Shown here piece by piece: positions 36,131 through 44,753 of a stretch of 64,000 nt of DNA. The position numbers and the translations under genes are program-made. Source of the stretch: Desulfosarcina sp. BuS5 (lineage in GTDB: Bacteria > Desulfobacterota > Desulfobacteria > Desulfobacterales > BuS5); assembly GCF_028752835.1 (NCBI RefSeq), contig NZ_CP087952.1, positions 1,531,041 through 1,595,040 of the forward strand, written 5' to 3'. The notes beneath the pieces are model-generated. The model was not told the DNA's origin. It did no database searches and was given only the letters and a program-made list of their open reading frames with translations. Position 1 is the stretch's first letter, and each line of letters starts with the position of its first letter.

Positions 36131-37942
36131 ATGACTGAAAATAATAGACAGGCAACCTTCAAATGGCTCAATGCCACCCAATTTTTTGGGGCTTTGAATG
36201 ACAACCTTTACAAGCTGTCGATGGTTTTTTTTCTTATAGCCATTAACCCCGGAATTAATCCCGACAGTGTAATGGCCAATACAGGCGCTATATTTGTGCT
36301 GCCCTTTCTTTTGTTTTCCGATGCAGCCGGCGTGCTTGCAGACAGGATCAGCAAGCAGATTATAATCGCAAGGTTAAAAATAATCGAGCTGATCCTTATG
36401 TCTTCGGGATTACTTTGTTTTTATCTTAAAACCTCTTACGGCCTTTATGTTGTGCTCTTTCTCATGTGTACCCAGAGCGCTTTTTTCGGGCCTGCCAAAT
36501 ATGGCATTATTCCTGAACTGGTTCCGGCCGAACGGCTATCAAAAGCAAACAGCCATATAGTATCGGCCACTTTTTTGTCGATTATCATCGGAACCTTAAT
36601 GGCATCCGTGCTGGCAGGCGGCGAGTATGGATTTCTTATCTGCGGAACGACTTGCATCCTTATAAGCACGGGGGGTATTTTTGTAAGCCGAAGAATTTAT
36701 AAAACATCGCCTGGAGGGGGCAAGGAAAAAATAAACCCGTTATTTTTTGTCGGAATATGGAAGACTGTAAAATATGTTGCCGAAGACCGCTATCTGCTTC
36801 TGTCGGTATTGACTGCATCTTATTTCTGGCTTGTGGCGGCCTATGCCCAGATGAACCTGATCCCTTACGGCATCGACCTGATGCACCTTGCTCCGGAAAA
36901 GAGCAATATTGCAGGATATCTTTATCTTGTGGCGGCAATCGGCGTGGGGACCGGGGCAATCCTGGCCGGTCTGCTGTCAGGACGTAATATTGAATTCGGC
37001 ATTGTTCCCATAGGCGCTTTTGGTTTATCAGCATCGCTTATACTGCTCCATAGTGCTGCCGATTTTTTTGCCTGGGCCATTTTTTTTATAATTATGCTCG
37101 GAACAAGCGCCGGTCTTTTTCTGCTTCCCCTTAATGCCTTTATACAGTGGAAAACCCCGGGACACAGACGCGGAGCCGTGCTGGCGGCGTCCAATTTCTT
37201 GAACTTTGTGGGGATTCTCGGCGCAACCCTGATGATCAAAATATTTCAGGAAATACTGGGCTTCTCTTCTGGTCAAGCCTTCATGCTCCTTGGAGTTATG
37301 ACTTTTATCCTGGCTGTTGCCACCATGATTGTGCTGCCCGATTTTTTTGTCCGGTTTATCATGCTGATCATCACAAAAATCTTTTATAGAATCAAGATTG
37401 AGGGGATTGAAAACATACCTACGGCAGGAGGGGTCTTGCTTGTAAGCAATATTGCATCCTGGGTGGAGCCTTTTATCCTGATGGCGACCGGGCAGCGCAG
37501 AATAAGATTTCTCATTGAACGAAGAATTTACAATATTCGCTGGTTAAACTGGTTTTTCCGGCTTATGCAGATGGTTCCTGTTTCGGAAAAAGATACCCCC
37601 GGGCAGATAAAAAATGCTTTACGCCGGGCAAGGGAAATTATAGAAGCTGAAGGTATGGTTTGTGTTTTCGCTGAAGGAACGGTTTCTCTTACCGGAAAAA
37701 TAGGCAGATTTAAAAAAGGGTGCGAGCGAATAATTACAGGCACCGGACTGCCTGTTGTACCTGTATATATTGGAGGCACCTGGGGAAGTATCTTCAGTTA
37801 TTATAAAGGAAAACCTTTATCCGACTGGCCTGCAAGGATTCCGTATAAGGTTTCAGTGCAATTAGGCCAACAGATGCCGGACAGCACTTCTGCAGAAGAT
37901 ATAAGGGAGCAGATTATAAAACTTTCCAAAGGAATAAAATGA
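36131..37942 (+). CDS. MFS transporter-acyltransferase fusion (LplT-PlsC/Aas-like), acyltransferase motif altered
   Basis: 603 residues. Residues 1-415 form about twelve transmembrane helices of an LplT-like lysophospholipid transporter (QFFGALNDNLYKLSMVF). Residues about 425-603 form a PlsC-type acyltransferase. Its first motif, normally N-H-x4-D, reads NIASWVE (residues 440-446), so His is Ile and Asp is Glu. The second motif FAEGTVSLTGKIGRFKKG and the P-V-Y-I-G block are present. Aas proteins add an acyl-ACP ligase domain that is absent here. It would retailor lysophospholipids at the inner membrane, but loss of the catalytic His makes acyl transfer doubtful. It overlaps asnS by 4 bp. Confidence 0.88.
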   Translation: MTENNRQATFKWLNATQFFGALNDNLYKLSMVFFLIAINPGINPDSVMANTGAIFVLPFLLFSDAAGVLADRISKQIIIARLKIIELILMSSGLLCFYLKTSYGLYVVLFLMCTQSAFFGPAKYGIIPELVPAERLSKANSHIVSATFLSIIIGTLMASVLAGGEYGFLICGTTCILISTGGIFVSRRIYKTSPGGGKEKINPLFFVGIWKTVKYVAEDRYLLLSVLTASYFWLVAAYAQMNLIPYGIDLMHLAPEKSNIAGYLYLVAAIGVGTGAILAGLLSGRNIEFGIVPIGAFGLSASLILLHSAADFFAWAIFFIIMLGTSAGLFLLPLNAFIQWKTPGHRRGAVLAASNFLNFVGILGATLMIKIFQEILGFSSGQAFMLLGVMTFILAVATMIVLPDFFVRFIMLIITKIFYRIKIEGIENIPTAGGVLLVSNIASWVEPFILMATGQRRIRFLIERRIYNIRWLNWFFRLMQMVPVSEKDTPGQIKNALRRAREIIEAEGMVCVFAEGTVSLTGKIGRFKKGCERIITGTGLPVVPVYIGGTWGSIFSYYKGKPLSDWPARIPYKVSVQLGQQMPDSTSAEDIREQIIKLSKGIK

Positions 37943-39309
37943 AACGCAAGAAAATATGCGAACTCTTAAAGGGATCATCTCAACTTGACAATGTTCTGGT
38001 TAAAGGCTGGTTAAGGACCAGGCGGGATTCAAAAACCTTTTCATTTCTTGAGATTAATGATGGCTCCTGCCTGAAAAATATCCAGGTTATAGCCGACAGT
38101 ACTTTAGATAATTATACGGAGATTACAAAACTGACAATCGGTTCAGCCGTCGGTATAAGAGGCAAACTTGTAAAATCTCAGGGTAAGGGCCAGGACATGG
38201 AGATACAGGCCCAAAGCATCGAGATAATCAGTCTTGCTCCGGAATCCTACCCTTTGCAGAAAAAGCGGCATACCGACGAATTTTTAAGAACAATTGCACA
38301 TCTGCGTCCCAGAACAAACAAGTACGGAGCTATATTCCGCATAAGATCCGAGCTCTCATATGCAATTCACAAATTTTTCAGGGATAAGGGCTTTAAATAT
38401 ATTCATACTCCCATCATAACCGGATCCGACTGCGAAGGAGCCGGCGAGATGTTCCGCGTAACAACTTTAAAACCGGATCAAAAGATTAAAAAAGGTTATG
38501 TTGAAGATTTTTTCGGCCAGGAGACCAACCTGACGGTCTCCGGTCAACTATCGGCCGAGATGTTTGCCCTGGCGCTGGGTGATGTTTACACTTTCGGCCC
38601 AACCTTCAGGGCCGAAAATTCAAACACCAGCAGACACGCTGCTGAATTCTGGATGGTAGAACCGGAAATGGCATTCTGCGATCTTGAAGACGATATGGAT
38701 CTGGCTGAAGAAATGATAAACTTTCTTATTACACACATACTCGATAATTGTGCCGAGGATATTCAACTCTTTGCGAAGTTTGTAGATAAAAAACTTATGA
38801 CAACCCTTGAGAATATAAGAGCCGGCGCCTTTTTGAGGCTTCCGTACAGCGACGCCGTTGATATCCTGAGAAAATCCGGTAAAAAATTTGAATATGAAGT
38901 GAAATTCGGGAAAGACCTCCAGTCCGAACATGAACGTTATCTTACTGAACAACATTTTAAAAAACCGGTTATTATTTACAATTACCCGAAAGAGATTAAA
39001 CCTTTTTACATGCGGCTGAATGATGACGACCTTACAGTCGCGGCCATGGACGTTCTGGTGCCGGGCATAGGAGAAATAATAGGCGGCAGCCAGAGAGAAG
39101 ATAGATCTGAGGTTCTTGTAGAACGTATGGATGAACTGGGTCAGTTCCCTGGAGATTATTGGTGGTATATCGACTCCAGAAAATACGGAACAGTACCCCA
39201 CAGCGGATTCGGACTCGGATTTGAACGAACATTGATGCTGCTGACAGGCGTTAAGAACATACGCGACGTAATCCCCTTTCCAAGAACACCTGGCAGTATA
39301 GAATTCTAA
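37939..39309 (+). CDS. asnS: Asparaginyl-tRNA synthetase
   Basis: 456 residues, normal length. N-terminal OB-fold anticodon domain (VLVKGWLRTRRDSKTFSFLE), then the class II core: motif 2 FRAENSNTSRHAAEFWMVEP and motif 3 GFGLGFERTLMLLTGVKNIR. The Asn-specific pattern (PFPRTPGSIEF at the end) separates it from AspS. It starts by ATGA overlap with the upstream gene. Essential cytosolic enzyme. Confidence 0.97.
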   Translation: MKRKKICELLKGSSQLDNVLVKGWLRTRRDSKTFSFLEINDGSCLKNIQVIADSTLDNYTEITKLTIGSAVGIRGKLVKSQGKGQDMEIQAQSIEIISLAPESYPLQKKRHTDEFLRTIAHLRPRTNKYGAIFRIRSELSYAIHKFFRDKGFKYIHTPIITGSDCEGAGEMFRVTTLKPDQKIKKGYVEDFFGQETNLTVSGQLSAEMFALALGDVYTFGPTFRAENSNTSRHAAEFWMVEPEMAFCDLEDDMDLAEEMINFLITHILDNCAEDIQLFAKFVDKKLMTTLENIRAGAFLRLPYSDAVDILRKSGKKFEYEVKFGKDLQSEHERYLTEQHFKKPVIIYNYPKEIKPFYMRLNDDDLTVAAMDVLVPGIGEIIGGSQREDRSEVLVERMDELGQFPGDYWWYIDSRKYGTVPHSGFGLGFERTLMLLTGVKNIRDVIPFPRTPGSIEF

Positions 39310-39321
39310 CAACGGAGAGAT

Positions 39322-39456
39322 ATGACAACATACCGGATTAATTGTGTAAAATGTGGAGAAAGACTTGTTTTCCGCAGGTCATGACAAAAAACCTTTATGT
39401 ATTGCAGGTCTTGCAACACTGAATTGCCGCTAAAAAAATGGTTCATCGCGGAATAG
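39322..39456 (+). CDS. 44-codon zinc-ribbon-like protein with in-frame TGA
   Basis: GGAG (39314-39317) precedes ATG 39322. The frame reads MTTYRINCVKCGERLVFRRS, then TGA (39382-39384, codon 21), then QKTFMYCRSCNTELPLKKWF to a TAG. Two CxxC pairs either side of the TGA would make a small zinc ribbon, so the two halves belong together. After the TGA, TTGCA-GGTCT-TGCAA forms a hairpin whose GGTC loop starts 23 nt downstream, similar to the fdhF SECIS apex. It could be a selenoprotein, a Trp-codon nonsense mutation or simple decay. It lies 12 nt after asnS. Confidence 0.5.
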
Positions 39457-39468
39457 TGTGAAAAAATA

Positions 39469-39601
39469 GACATCCTTCAAATTTAGTTTACACTTTTTAG
39501 ATGCTGGTTCTTGCCTGGTTCCCATGCTCCAGCGTGGGAACGAGAAGTGCAATTTTACATTAAAAAGTGTAAACTACTTTTGGCCTTTAATGAAGGATGT
39601 C
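39469..39601. repeat. 133-bp palindromic MITE-like element
   Basis: Outer arms GACATCCTTCA (39469-39479) and TGAAGGATGTC (39591-39601), then a perfect 16-bp pair TAGTTTACACTTTTTA (39484-39499) / TAAAAAGTGTAAACTA (39561-39576). At the centre is the common palindrome GTTCCCATGCTCC...GTGGGAAC (39518-39541), probably a second repeat nested inside. Confidence 0.8.
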
Positions 39602-39664
39602 GAAAAATATATGAAAAAATTTAAAAAAAAAGTAAACCAAGTCAATTATTTGTAATAGTTAACA

Positions 39665-40739
39665 ATGGGAAAAACCCTAATAAGGAGTAATTCCCAGATG
39701 TTACTTTTGCCAATTTTATTTATTAAGGATGCTGCTCGATCAGTGAAACGTATTTGTAAAGCAGAATTTAAAAAAGCTAACGATACCGTATTAACAGAGT
39801 TACTTGGTATTTCAGCATTGATTGTAACTATGTACATGGTTCGCCGTGAAGATACTTATGAGGTATTGCATCTATACTGTATCCATCAAAATGATGTTGC
39901 TATTTGCCCAAAATGTGGGGCAATCTGCGAAAATATACATGCTGAAGAAAAGCGATGTGTACGCCATTTAGACATTTGGGGGAAGAAAACCTTTCTTCAT
40001 TTTATATCCCGCCGTTTTAAATGTGATCAGTGTAATAAAGTATTCACTGAGGAGCTGTCTTTTATTGATGCCTATCGGAGGCAGACCCATGCTTTTGAAC
40101 GACATGTTTATGAATCTTGCTTATCAAGTAATCGAAAAAAAGTCTATACGTTACGTATCAATAGATATGTGGAGGCCATACGCACAAGCCGTTAAAAAAA
40201 AATTGCCTCGTTCAATGGTAGTTGTCGATCGATTTCATGTAATGAAACAATTAAACGAACGTATGAATCAAGTTTGTAGAAGACTTCAAAATAAAGATAC
40301 CGACATGAAAGAGGCATTAAAAGGCAGCCGTTGGCTTCTTGTAAAGAACCGATCCGATTTGTCACCTAAAGAAGAAAGCCATCTTTGTAAAATATTAGAT
40401 AATTGTCGGGAACTTCGTCAAATATATTTACTTAAAGAAGAGTTCCGAACTATTTTTAAAAAAATAAATAACAAAGAAAAAGCAGAGCAATTTTTATATA
40501 GCTGAAAACAAAAATGCTTGGCAACTGGTAATAGATACCTGATTAAATTTGTTGGCACATTAAAGAATTGGTGGGACGAGATTCTCAATTATTTTATCGA
40601 GAGAGTAAGCAATGGCTATGTTGAAGGGCAAAATAATGCTATAAGAAATATAATCCGTAGAGCATTCGGATACAGAAATTTTAATAATTTTCGATTGCAG
40701 GTGTTTGCAGAACTTGGTTTTTACACTAATCCGCGATGA
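39665..40739 (+). pseudogene. ISL3-family transposase remnant
   Basis: The N-terminal zinc finger part is present (CPKCGAICENIHAEEKRCVR, then RRFKCDQCNKVFTEE). After a frame change near 40130 the catalytic part resumes with YVSIDMWRPYAQAVKKKLP and VVDRFHVMKQLNERM. A TGA at 40503 and a further frame precede the C-terminal NGYVEGQNNAIRNIIRRAFG. About 100 residues in the middle are missing. It cannot be active. Confidence 0.8.
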
Positions 40740-40968
40740 ACCTTCTTCCTTTTCCTCTGCTTCAACCTGCCGCTGTACCGTAGAGTATTCAGGCTTCATC
40801 TGAACTTCTTCCTCGACCTGCCGACGCACGAGTTCTCCATCTGAATGTTTTTGCGCAACTTGCTGCTCCTTCTGAATAATCGCTCGTGCTACCTCGTTTG
40901 CTTCCTGTTCGTATTTGTCACCCGGCTGACCAACGGTGAGCTTTCGCCGCGCTTCATTACCTGTTGTT
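40740..40968 (-). pseudogene. eCIS-core (DUF4157) protein fragment
   Basis: Minus-strand frame: NEARRKLTVGQPGDKYEQEA followed by NEVARAIIQKEQQVA and a Glu/Gln-rich tail (QRQVEAEEKEEGSS). KLTVG-PGDKYEQEADxVA is the well-known N-terminal signature of DUF4157 proteins linked to extracellular contractile injection systems. The metalloprotease-like HExxH part is missing and the fragment is cut by the ISL3 remnant. Confidence 0.65.
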
Positions 40969-41008
40969 AAGTTTCACGATAAATTGAACAGAAAAAGGGG
41001 AAAATTTT

Positions 41009-41341
41009 CAAATTAATTTGACCAGTTTAAAAATTTTTCATTTTATTTGGCTCATCATTTTGAGTAATTCAATCCCGAATTCTTTGATGAAAGAAAGAAA
41101 AAAAAAGCTTAATATATTTTGGCATGCCGTTCGTTTTTGTCGCAAAGTACATTATTATGTAAACTTAATTGAACCTAAATATATCAATTAGTGTGAAAAT
41201 TCCAAAATCTATGACTCTTTCCCCTCTACCCCTTGGAAGGGGGGGGGTGTGTCTTTTAAAAAGTTTTAAAAACAGTAAAAAATGTAACAAAATTTATCTC
41301 AAATAAAATGAAAAAATTTAAGTCTGGTCAATTTAATTAGG
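41009..41341. mobile_element. 333-bp MITE-like element with about 43-bp inverted ends
   Basis: Left arm 41009-41052 (contains TTTGACCAG and TTTTTCATTTTATTTGG) matches the inverted right arm 41298-41341 (CTCAAATAAAATGAAAAAAT, CTGGTCAAT) at roughly 85 percent of positions. The interior is AT-rich with a G-run at 41248-41256 and no gene. It ends 66 bp before the first CRISPR repeat, on the leader-distal side. Confidence 0.7.
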
Positions 41342-41407
41342 AAATTAATGCCAGAATAATGTGCAACTTAACACTTGTGCATCCATAAGCTGCTATATCA
41401 GCAGTAT

Positions 41408-42026
41408 GTTTCAATCCTTGTTGTGGTGGAAGCGGCTCTTTGGGCCCTTTGCCGGTAAAGACTTCCCTATATTCTTTCCTGTTTCAATCCTTGTTGTGGT
41501 GGAAGCGGCTCTTTGGGCCATGTTTTATCCGCTGTTGCAAAATTAAGAACGGTTTCAATCCTTGTTGTGGTGGAAGCGGCTCTTTGGGTTTTGGCGGTAC
41601 CATAGTTGACAGTATTAAAGCATGTTTCAATCCTTGTTGTGGTGGAAGCGGCTCTTTGGGTAAAGCAGCGCACCCACAGATTCGGGATTTATTTAAGTTT
41701 CAATCCTTGTTGTGGTGGAAGCGGCTCTTTGGGTTCAATCACTTCGTTTTCCATTTTCCCCCTCCTTCTTGTTTCAATCCTTGTTGTGGTGGAAGCGGCT
41801 CTTTGGGGTATTCCCTCTACTTGCTTCAGATAGCCTTCTTCTGGTTTCAATCCTTGTTGTGGTGGAAGCGGCTCTTTGGGAATCAATGAAGGGATCAATG
41901 TTGCAATCGTGTCGATGTTTCAATCCTTGTTGTGGTGGAAGCGGCTCTTTGGGATATGCGGATTTGGGGAAAAGTCAATTTGAATTAGAGTTTCAATCCT
42001 TGTTGTGGTGGAAGCGGCTCTTTGGG
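41408..42026 (-). CRISPR. CRISPR array, 9 repeats of 37 bp, 8 spacers
   Basis: Repeats begin GTTTCAATCCTTGTTGTGG and end CGGCTCTTTGGG on the plus strand, starting at 41408, 41481, 41552, 41624, 41697, 41771, 41844, 41917 and 41990. All nine look identical. Spacers are 34-37 bp. Read on the minus strand the repeat ends in ATTGAAAC, the standard 8-nt crRNA handle of type I-B systems, so transcription runs right to left and the leader lies to the right, facing the cas genes. Confidence 0.99.
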
Positions 42027-42185
42027 CCGGAATAACAAAAATATATTTGAATTCCAACATGTTAAGCAGATTATCAAAGAACGATATTTTTAATTTATTA
42101 ATAATTATCATACCGAAAAAGTGATTTAATGCCGTACTGGAGTAAAATTAACAGGTTGTAATTATTTAGCAAAGAAACCTAAATT
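42027..42185 (-). promoter_or_regulatory. Putative CRISPR leader
   Basis: About 160 bp of AT-rich non-coding DNA between the last repeat (42026) and a cas4 remnant, on the side from which the array should be transcribed. New spacers would be added here. No discrete promoter box could be assigned with confidence. Confidence 0.6.
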
Positions 42186-42268
42186 CTATTTTTACAAATA
42201 TTTTTGTAGCAACAATCTGGGCAGTGCTTTTTTACCGGAGTCGGTGTAGGATAGCCGCAATATTTCAT
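42186..42268 (-). pseudogene. cas4: cas4 C-terminal remnant
   Basis: Minus-strand frame MKYCGYPTPTPVKKHC followed by PDCCYKNICKNRI and TAG. It aligns with the C-terminus of the intact Cas4 encoded at 43635-44276 (NNCRYPKPTSVKRRC, PDCCYKNICESTI), including the three iron-sulfur cysteines. It overlaps, in another frame, the 60-codon ORF at 42192-42374. Confidence 0.8.
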
Positions 42269-42374
42269 CTTTCTGTTCCATTTTATTACTTAGGTCTTGC
42301 TCACAAATAACTTCACATTCCGGAAAACCCACGCATCCGGTGAATTTTAAACCGTGAGCGGTAAGTTTTTCCAT
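42192..42374 (-). CDS. Small ORF coupled to the BrxC-like gene, 3' part out of frame over cas4 remnant
   Basis: 60 codons. The ATG overlaps the stop of the upstream gene (TGATG at 42372-42376). The first 35 residues (MEKLTAHGLKFTGCVGFPEC and EVICEQD) have no recognised family; the rest runs through the cas4 remnant in a different frame. Probably a chimeric or decayed gene. Confidence 0.3.
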   Translation of the reverse strand: MEKLTAHGLKFTGCVGFPECEVICEQDLSNKMEQKDEILRLSYTDSGKKALPRLLLQKYL

Positions 42375-43540
42375 CAGTTAAGCATCTCCATGACATTATA
42401 GAATTGATCTATTGCGTCTTCCAGATAATCGGTAATAGTTTGGAAGTTTGAAGCCATATTTATTTTTTTCTTGCTAGTTTGCAACGGGAAAAGTGCTTTA
42501 TTCCTGGTATCATTATTTGCATTTTTTTCATCCAAAACTTTAACGACCTTATCAATCTTTTTTTCTATCCTTTCAACGGCCAAAGCTTTTGCAGAAGCTA
42601 TTTGCTCCTCAACGATAAGATCATTAGCGGCTTTTACAATAGATATGAGGCTCCTTATTTTTTTAATCATACTGTAAGGTTTCGGATTTTTCAATATTTT
42701 ACATAGTGTTTCAAGCGCTTTTTTCACATAAGGATCTTTTTCAAGAAGCATCCGGTTGAGTTTAAAAATATCAACAGCCTTAATCAACGCATCCCATATA
42801 TGAATCTGGTTTTCATAAAAATTTTCCAACATAACAAAATGAGAATATGCATCGCAAAACCGGTCTTCATTATTGAGAAAAGTTTCTATAAATTGATACG
42901 GATCATAGACACTCAAAAGCTTATTTAAAAGATCCAGTCCCTTCCGGATTTCATTTGTCCCGGGATAGCCCCCTGTTCCGGCAACCTTTTGAAACTCTTC
43001 CAGATCGCTTCTCCATATGCGTAAATGTCTGCGAAGGTTTCGGCACATGCTGTTCTGGCTCGCCGGGCCGATATCTTTGAATAGTTTTTTGCCCAGATAT
43101 TGTGCTTTTAGCAGAACAGATTCTTCAACTACTTCAGGTTTTATAATTTCGATACATTTCCATTGAGCAGGTTCAGAGAGATGAATTTTTACAATAGAAA
43201 GGGTCTCTCTCGTCTGCATAAATTTTGATTTCGATTGATCATGCTCAGAAAGGAGGGATTTTATCTTTTTAGACAGAATTTTCTTTCCATCAATGATAAA
43301 ATGGATTTTATCATCGTTAAACAGGTCGTTTATCAAATTCCGGATAAGCGGTTTTGTCCACCTGTCAGATTGCATGGAAAAATGGCTTGCCACCTGCTCA
43401 AACGTAACTTGACCGTTGTCGGCAATCGTTGAATCAATAAAGGCAAGAACTTCTTTTGTTGAATTCTGCTCATGGGATTGCTCAAAAGCAAAAGTTTGCT
43501 GAGAAAATCCCATGTTAATTTTTTTATTCATGGTTTTCAT
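42374..43540 (-). CDS. BrxC C-terminal-domain-like protein, stand-alone
   Basis: 388 residues. No P-loop is present. Residues about 30-85 (VLAFIDSTIADNGQVTFEQV, WTKPLIRNLINDLF) look like the winged-helix segment that follows the ATPase domain in BREX BrxC/PglY proteins. Residues about 140-330 (RNLRRHLRIWRSDLEEFQKV, GGYPGTNEIRKGLDLLNKLL, then PYSMIKKIRSLI) resemble the BrxC helical domain, by recall. Full BrxC has about 1200 residues. The gene starts cleanly (MKTMNKKINMGF, or MNKKIN nine bases later) and has no decay. It lies between cas4 and the CRISPR leader, in the cas direction. Function unknown: a fragment of a lost BREX system or a domestic accessory protein. Confidence 0.5.
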   Translation of the reverse strand: MKTMNKKINMGFSQQTFAFEQSHEQNSTKEVLAFIDSTIADNGQVTFEQVASHFSMQSDRWTKPLIRNLINDLFNDDKIHFIIDGKKILSKKIKSLLSEHDQSKSKFMQTRETLSIVKIHLSEPAQWKCIEIIKPEVVEESVLLKAQYLGKKLFKDIGPASQNSMCRNLRRHLRIWRSDLEEFQKVAGTGGYPGTNEIRKGLDLLNKLLSVYDPYQFIETFLNNEDRFCDAYSHFVMLENFYENQIHIWDALIKAVDIFKLNRMLLEKDPYVKKALETLCKILKNPKPYSMIKKIRSLISIVKAANDLIVEEQIASAKALAVERIEKKIDKVVKVLDEKNANNDTRNKALFPLQTSKKKINMASNFQTITDYLEDAIDQFYNVMEMLN

Positions 43541-43634
43541 GCAAAGATATTGTTAAATATTGTGTATGTCACCAGGCAGCAACATACCGGCAATATTACT
43601 TTTTAAATATATCATAAGGCCGGGCAGAACACTG

Positions 43635-44276
43635 CTAAATAGTGCTTTCGCAAATATTTTTATAGCAGCAATCGGGACAGCGCCTTTTTACAGATGTCGG
43701 TTTGGGGTATCTGCAATTATTAATAATGTTCGCCATATTATTAATAATTTTTTCAAGCTCGATAAAATCTTTATCTTTTATATCAACCTCCACGAGCTTG
43801 TTTTTGCTTCGGGTATAAACTATAAATCCTTTTTTTACCGGAATATGAAAGTTATCTTTTATAAGCCGCGCATAAAAGACAAGCTGAAACCGATAAGTTT
43901 TAAACATTTTTTCCTTATATTCTGCAAACTTGTAATCAAGAGGAGCTGCCGTATCATCATTCATAAACAGCACTTCATCCACGATACCTCTTATTCCCAA
44001 AGGAGATGCAAGGTAAACATCTGACTTTTTATCTTTTACCCCAATTTTTTTTCGCAAATACTCGGAATTCGTTTTTCTCACTTTTTCATGAATATTTCTG
44101 CCTTTTTCAACTTTAAATCTTTGCCCCTCATTTTGTGGAATATCCATCACATATTCAAAGTATGTGAAGCGGGGGCAATACATATATTCAATCATCTGGC
44201 TGGCGGTTAAAGAGCATCCGGATTTCGCCGGCATTGCCTGGCTGCTTGATTCATTTACACAGTATGATGAATTCAT
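43635..44276 (-). CDS. cas4: CRISPR-associated exonuclease Cas4
   Basis: 213 residues. The first cluster cysteine is in MIEYMYCPRFTYFEYVMDI; the last three are in RRCPDCCYKNICE. The RecB-like nuclease core shows RGIVDEVLF and PLDYKFAEYK. Cas4 trims prespacers and selects PAMs with Cas1-Cas2. It is the only complete cas4 in the locus; partial copies lie at 42186-42268 and 45995-46130. It is separated from cas3 by four toxin-antitoxin-like genes. Confidence 0.93.
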   Translation of the reverse strand: MNSSYCVNESSSQAMPAKSGCSLTASQMIEYMYCPRFTYFEYVMDIPQNEGQRFKVEKGRNIHEKVRKTNSEYLRKKIGVKDKKSDVYLASPLGIRGIVDEVLFMNDDTAAPLDYKFAEYKEKMFKTYRFQLVFYARLIKDNFHIPVKKGFIVYTRSKNKLVEVDIKDKDFIELEKIINNMANIINNCRYPKPTSVKRRCPDCCYKNICESTI

Positions 44277-44384
44277 TATTTCCCGTTACTTTTCGGCGAC
44301 TTAAACCCGCGCTAACATAGTTTGTCGGTTTCTAATAATCAGGAACTTCAAAGTTAAAATGAAAAATAGGCTTTGATTTAAAAT

Positions 44385-44753
44385 TTATTTATTTTCTGTT
44401 AATTTGTTTCTTGCAAATTCCATGAAGGCTCTAAACCCATCAATAACCTCTAAAGGAAAAGGTGTGACTTCAACATTTTCTTGTGAGCCGTTGTGAAAGT
44501 GAAACGGATAGGTAGATATTTTTTCCCAGTTTTTGTCAGGAAAATTGTCGTATCTGAAAATAGCGTCTGATATATCTTTGCATTCCCAGTGATAACCGAA
44601 CCTGTCTGGTAACTTTTTTGAAAGATTTGCGTCTATAAAGCTATTATCAATCAGAATAATTCTTATTTTATAGGATATTGGGAAAACTTCTTTAACAATA
44701 TCAGAAAATTCTACTTCAGCTATTCTTCTCAAATCATCGATAGTTGCCATCAA
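44385..44753 (-). CDS. DUF6516-family toxin
   Basis: 122 residues. YKIRIILIDNSFIDANLSKK, RFGYHWECKDISDAIFRYDN and STYPFHFHNGSQENVEVTPF are the familiar DUF6516 pattern (a compact putative toxin). The ATG overlaps the stop of the upstream gene (44750-44753), as in coupled toxin-antitoxin pairs. A tail fragment of the same family lies at 34049-34123. Confidence 0.8.
   Translation of the reverse strand: MMATIDDLRRIAEVEFSDIVKEVFPISYKIRIILIDNSFIDANLSKKLPDRFGYHWECKDISDAIFRYDNFPDKNWEKISTYPFHFHNGSQENVEVTPFPLEVIDGFRAFMEFARNKLTENK

Noticed and set aside
40500-40506. TGA in the ISL3 transposase as a selenocysteine codon
   Set aside because: The gene also has a frame change and a large internal deletion, so the TGA is ordinary decay.
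41361-42111. ORFs of 60-149 codons across the CRISPR array with repeating peptides
   Set aside because: The peptides are translations of the 37-bp repeats; the array is non-coding.
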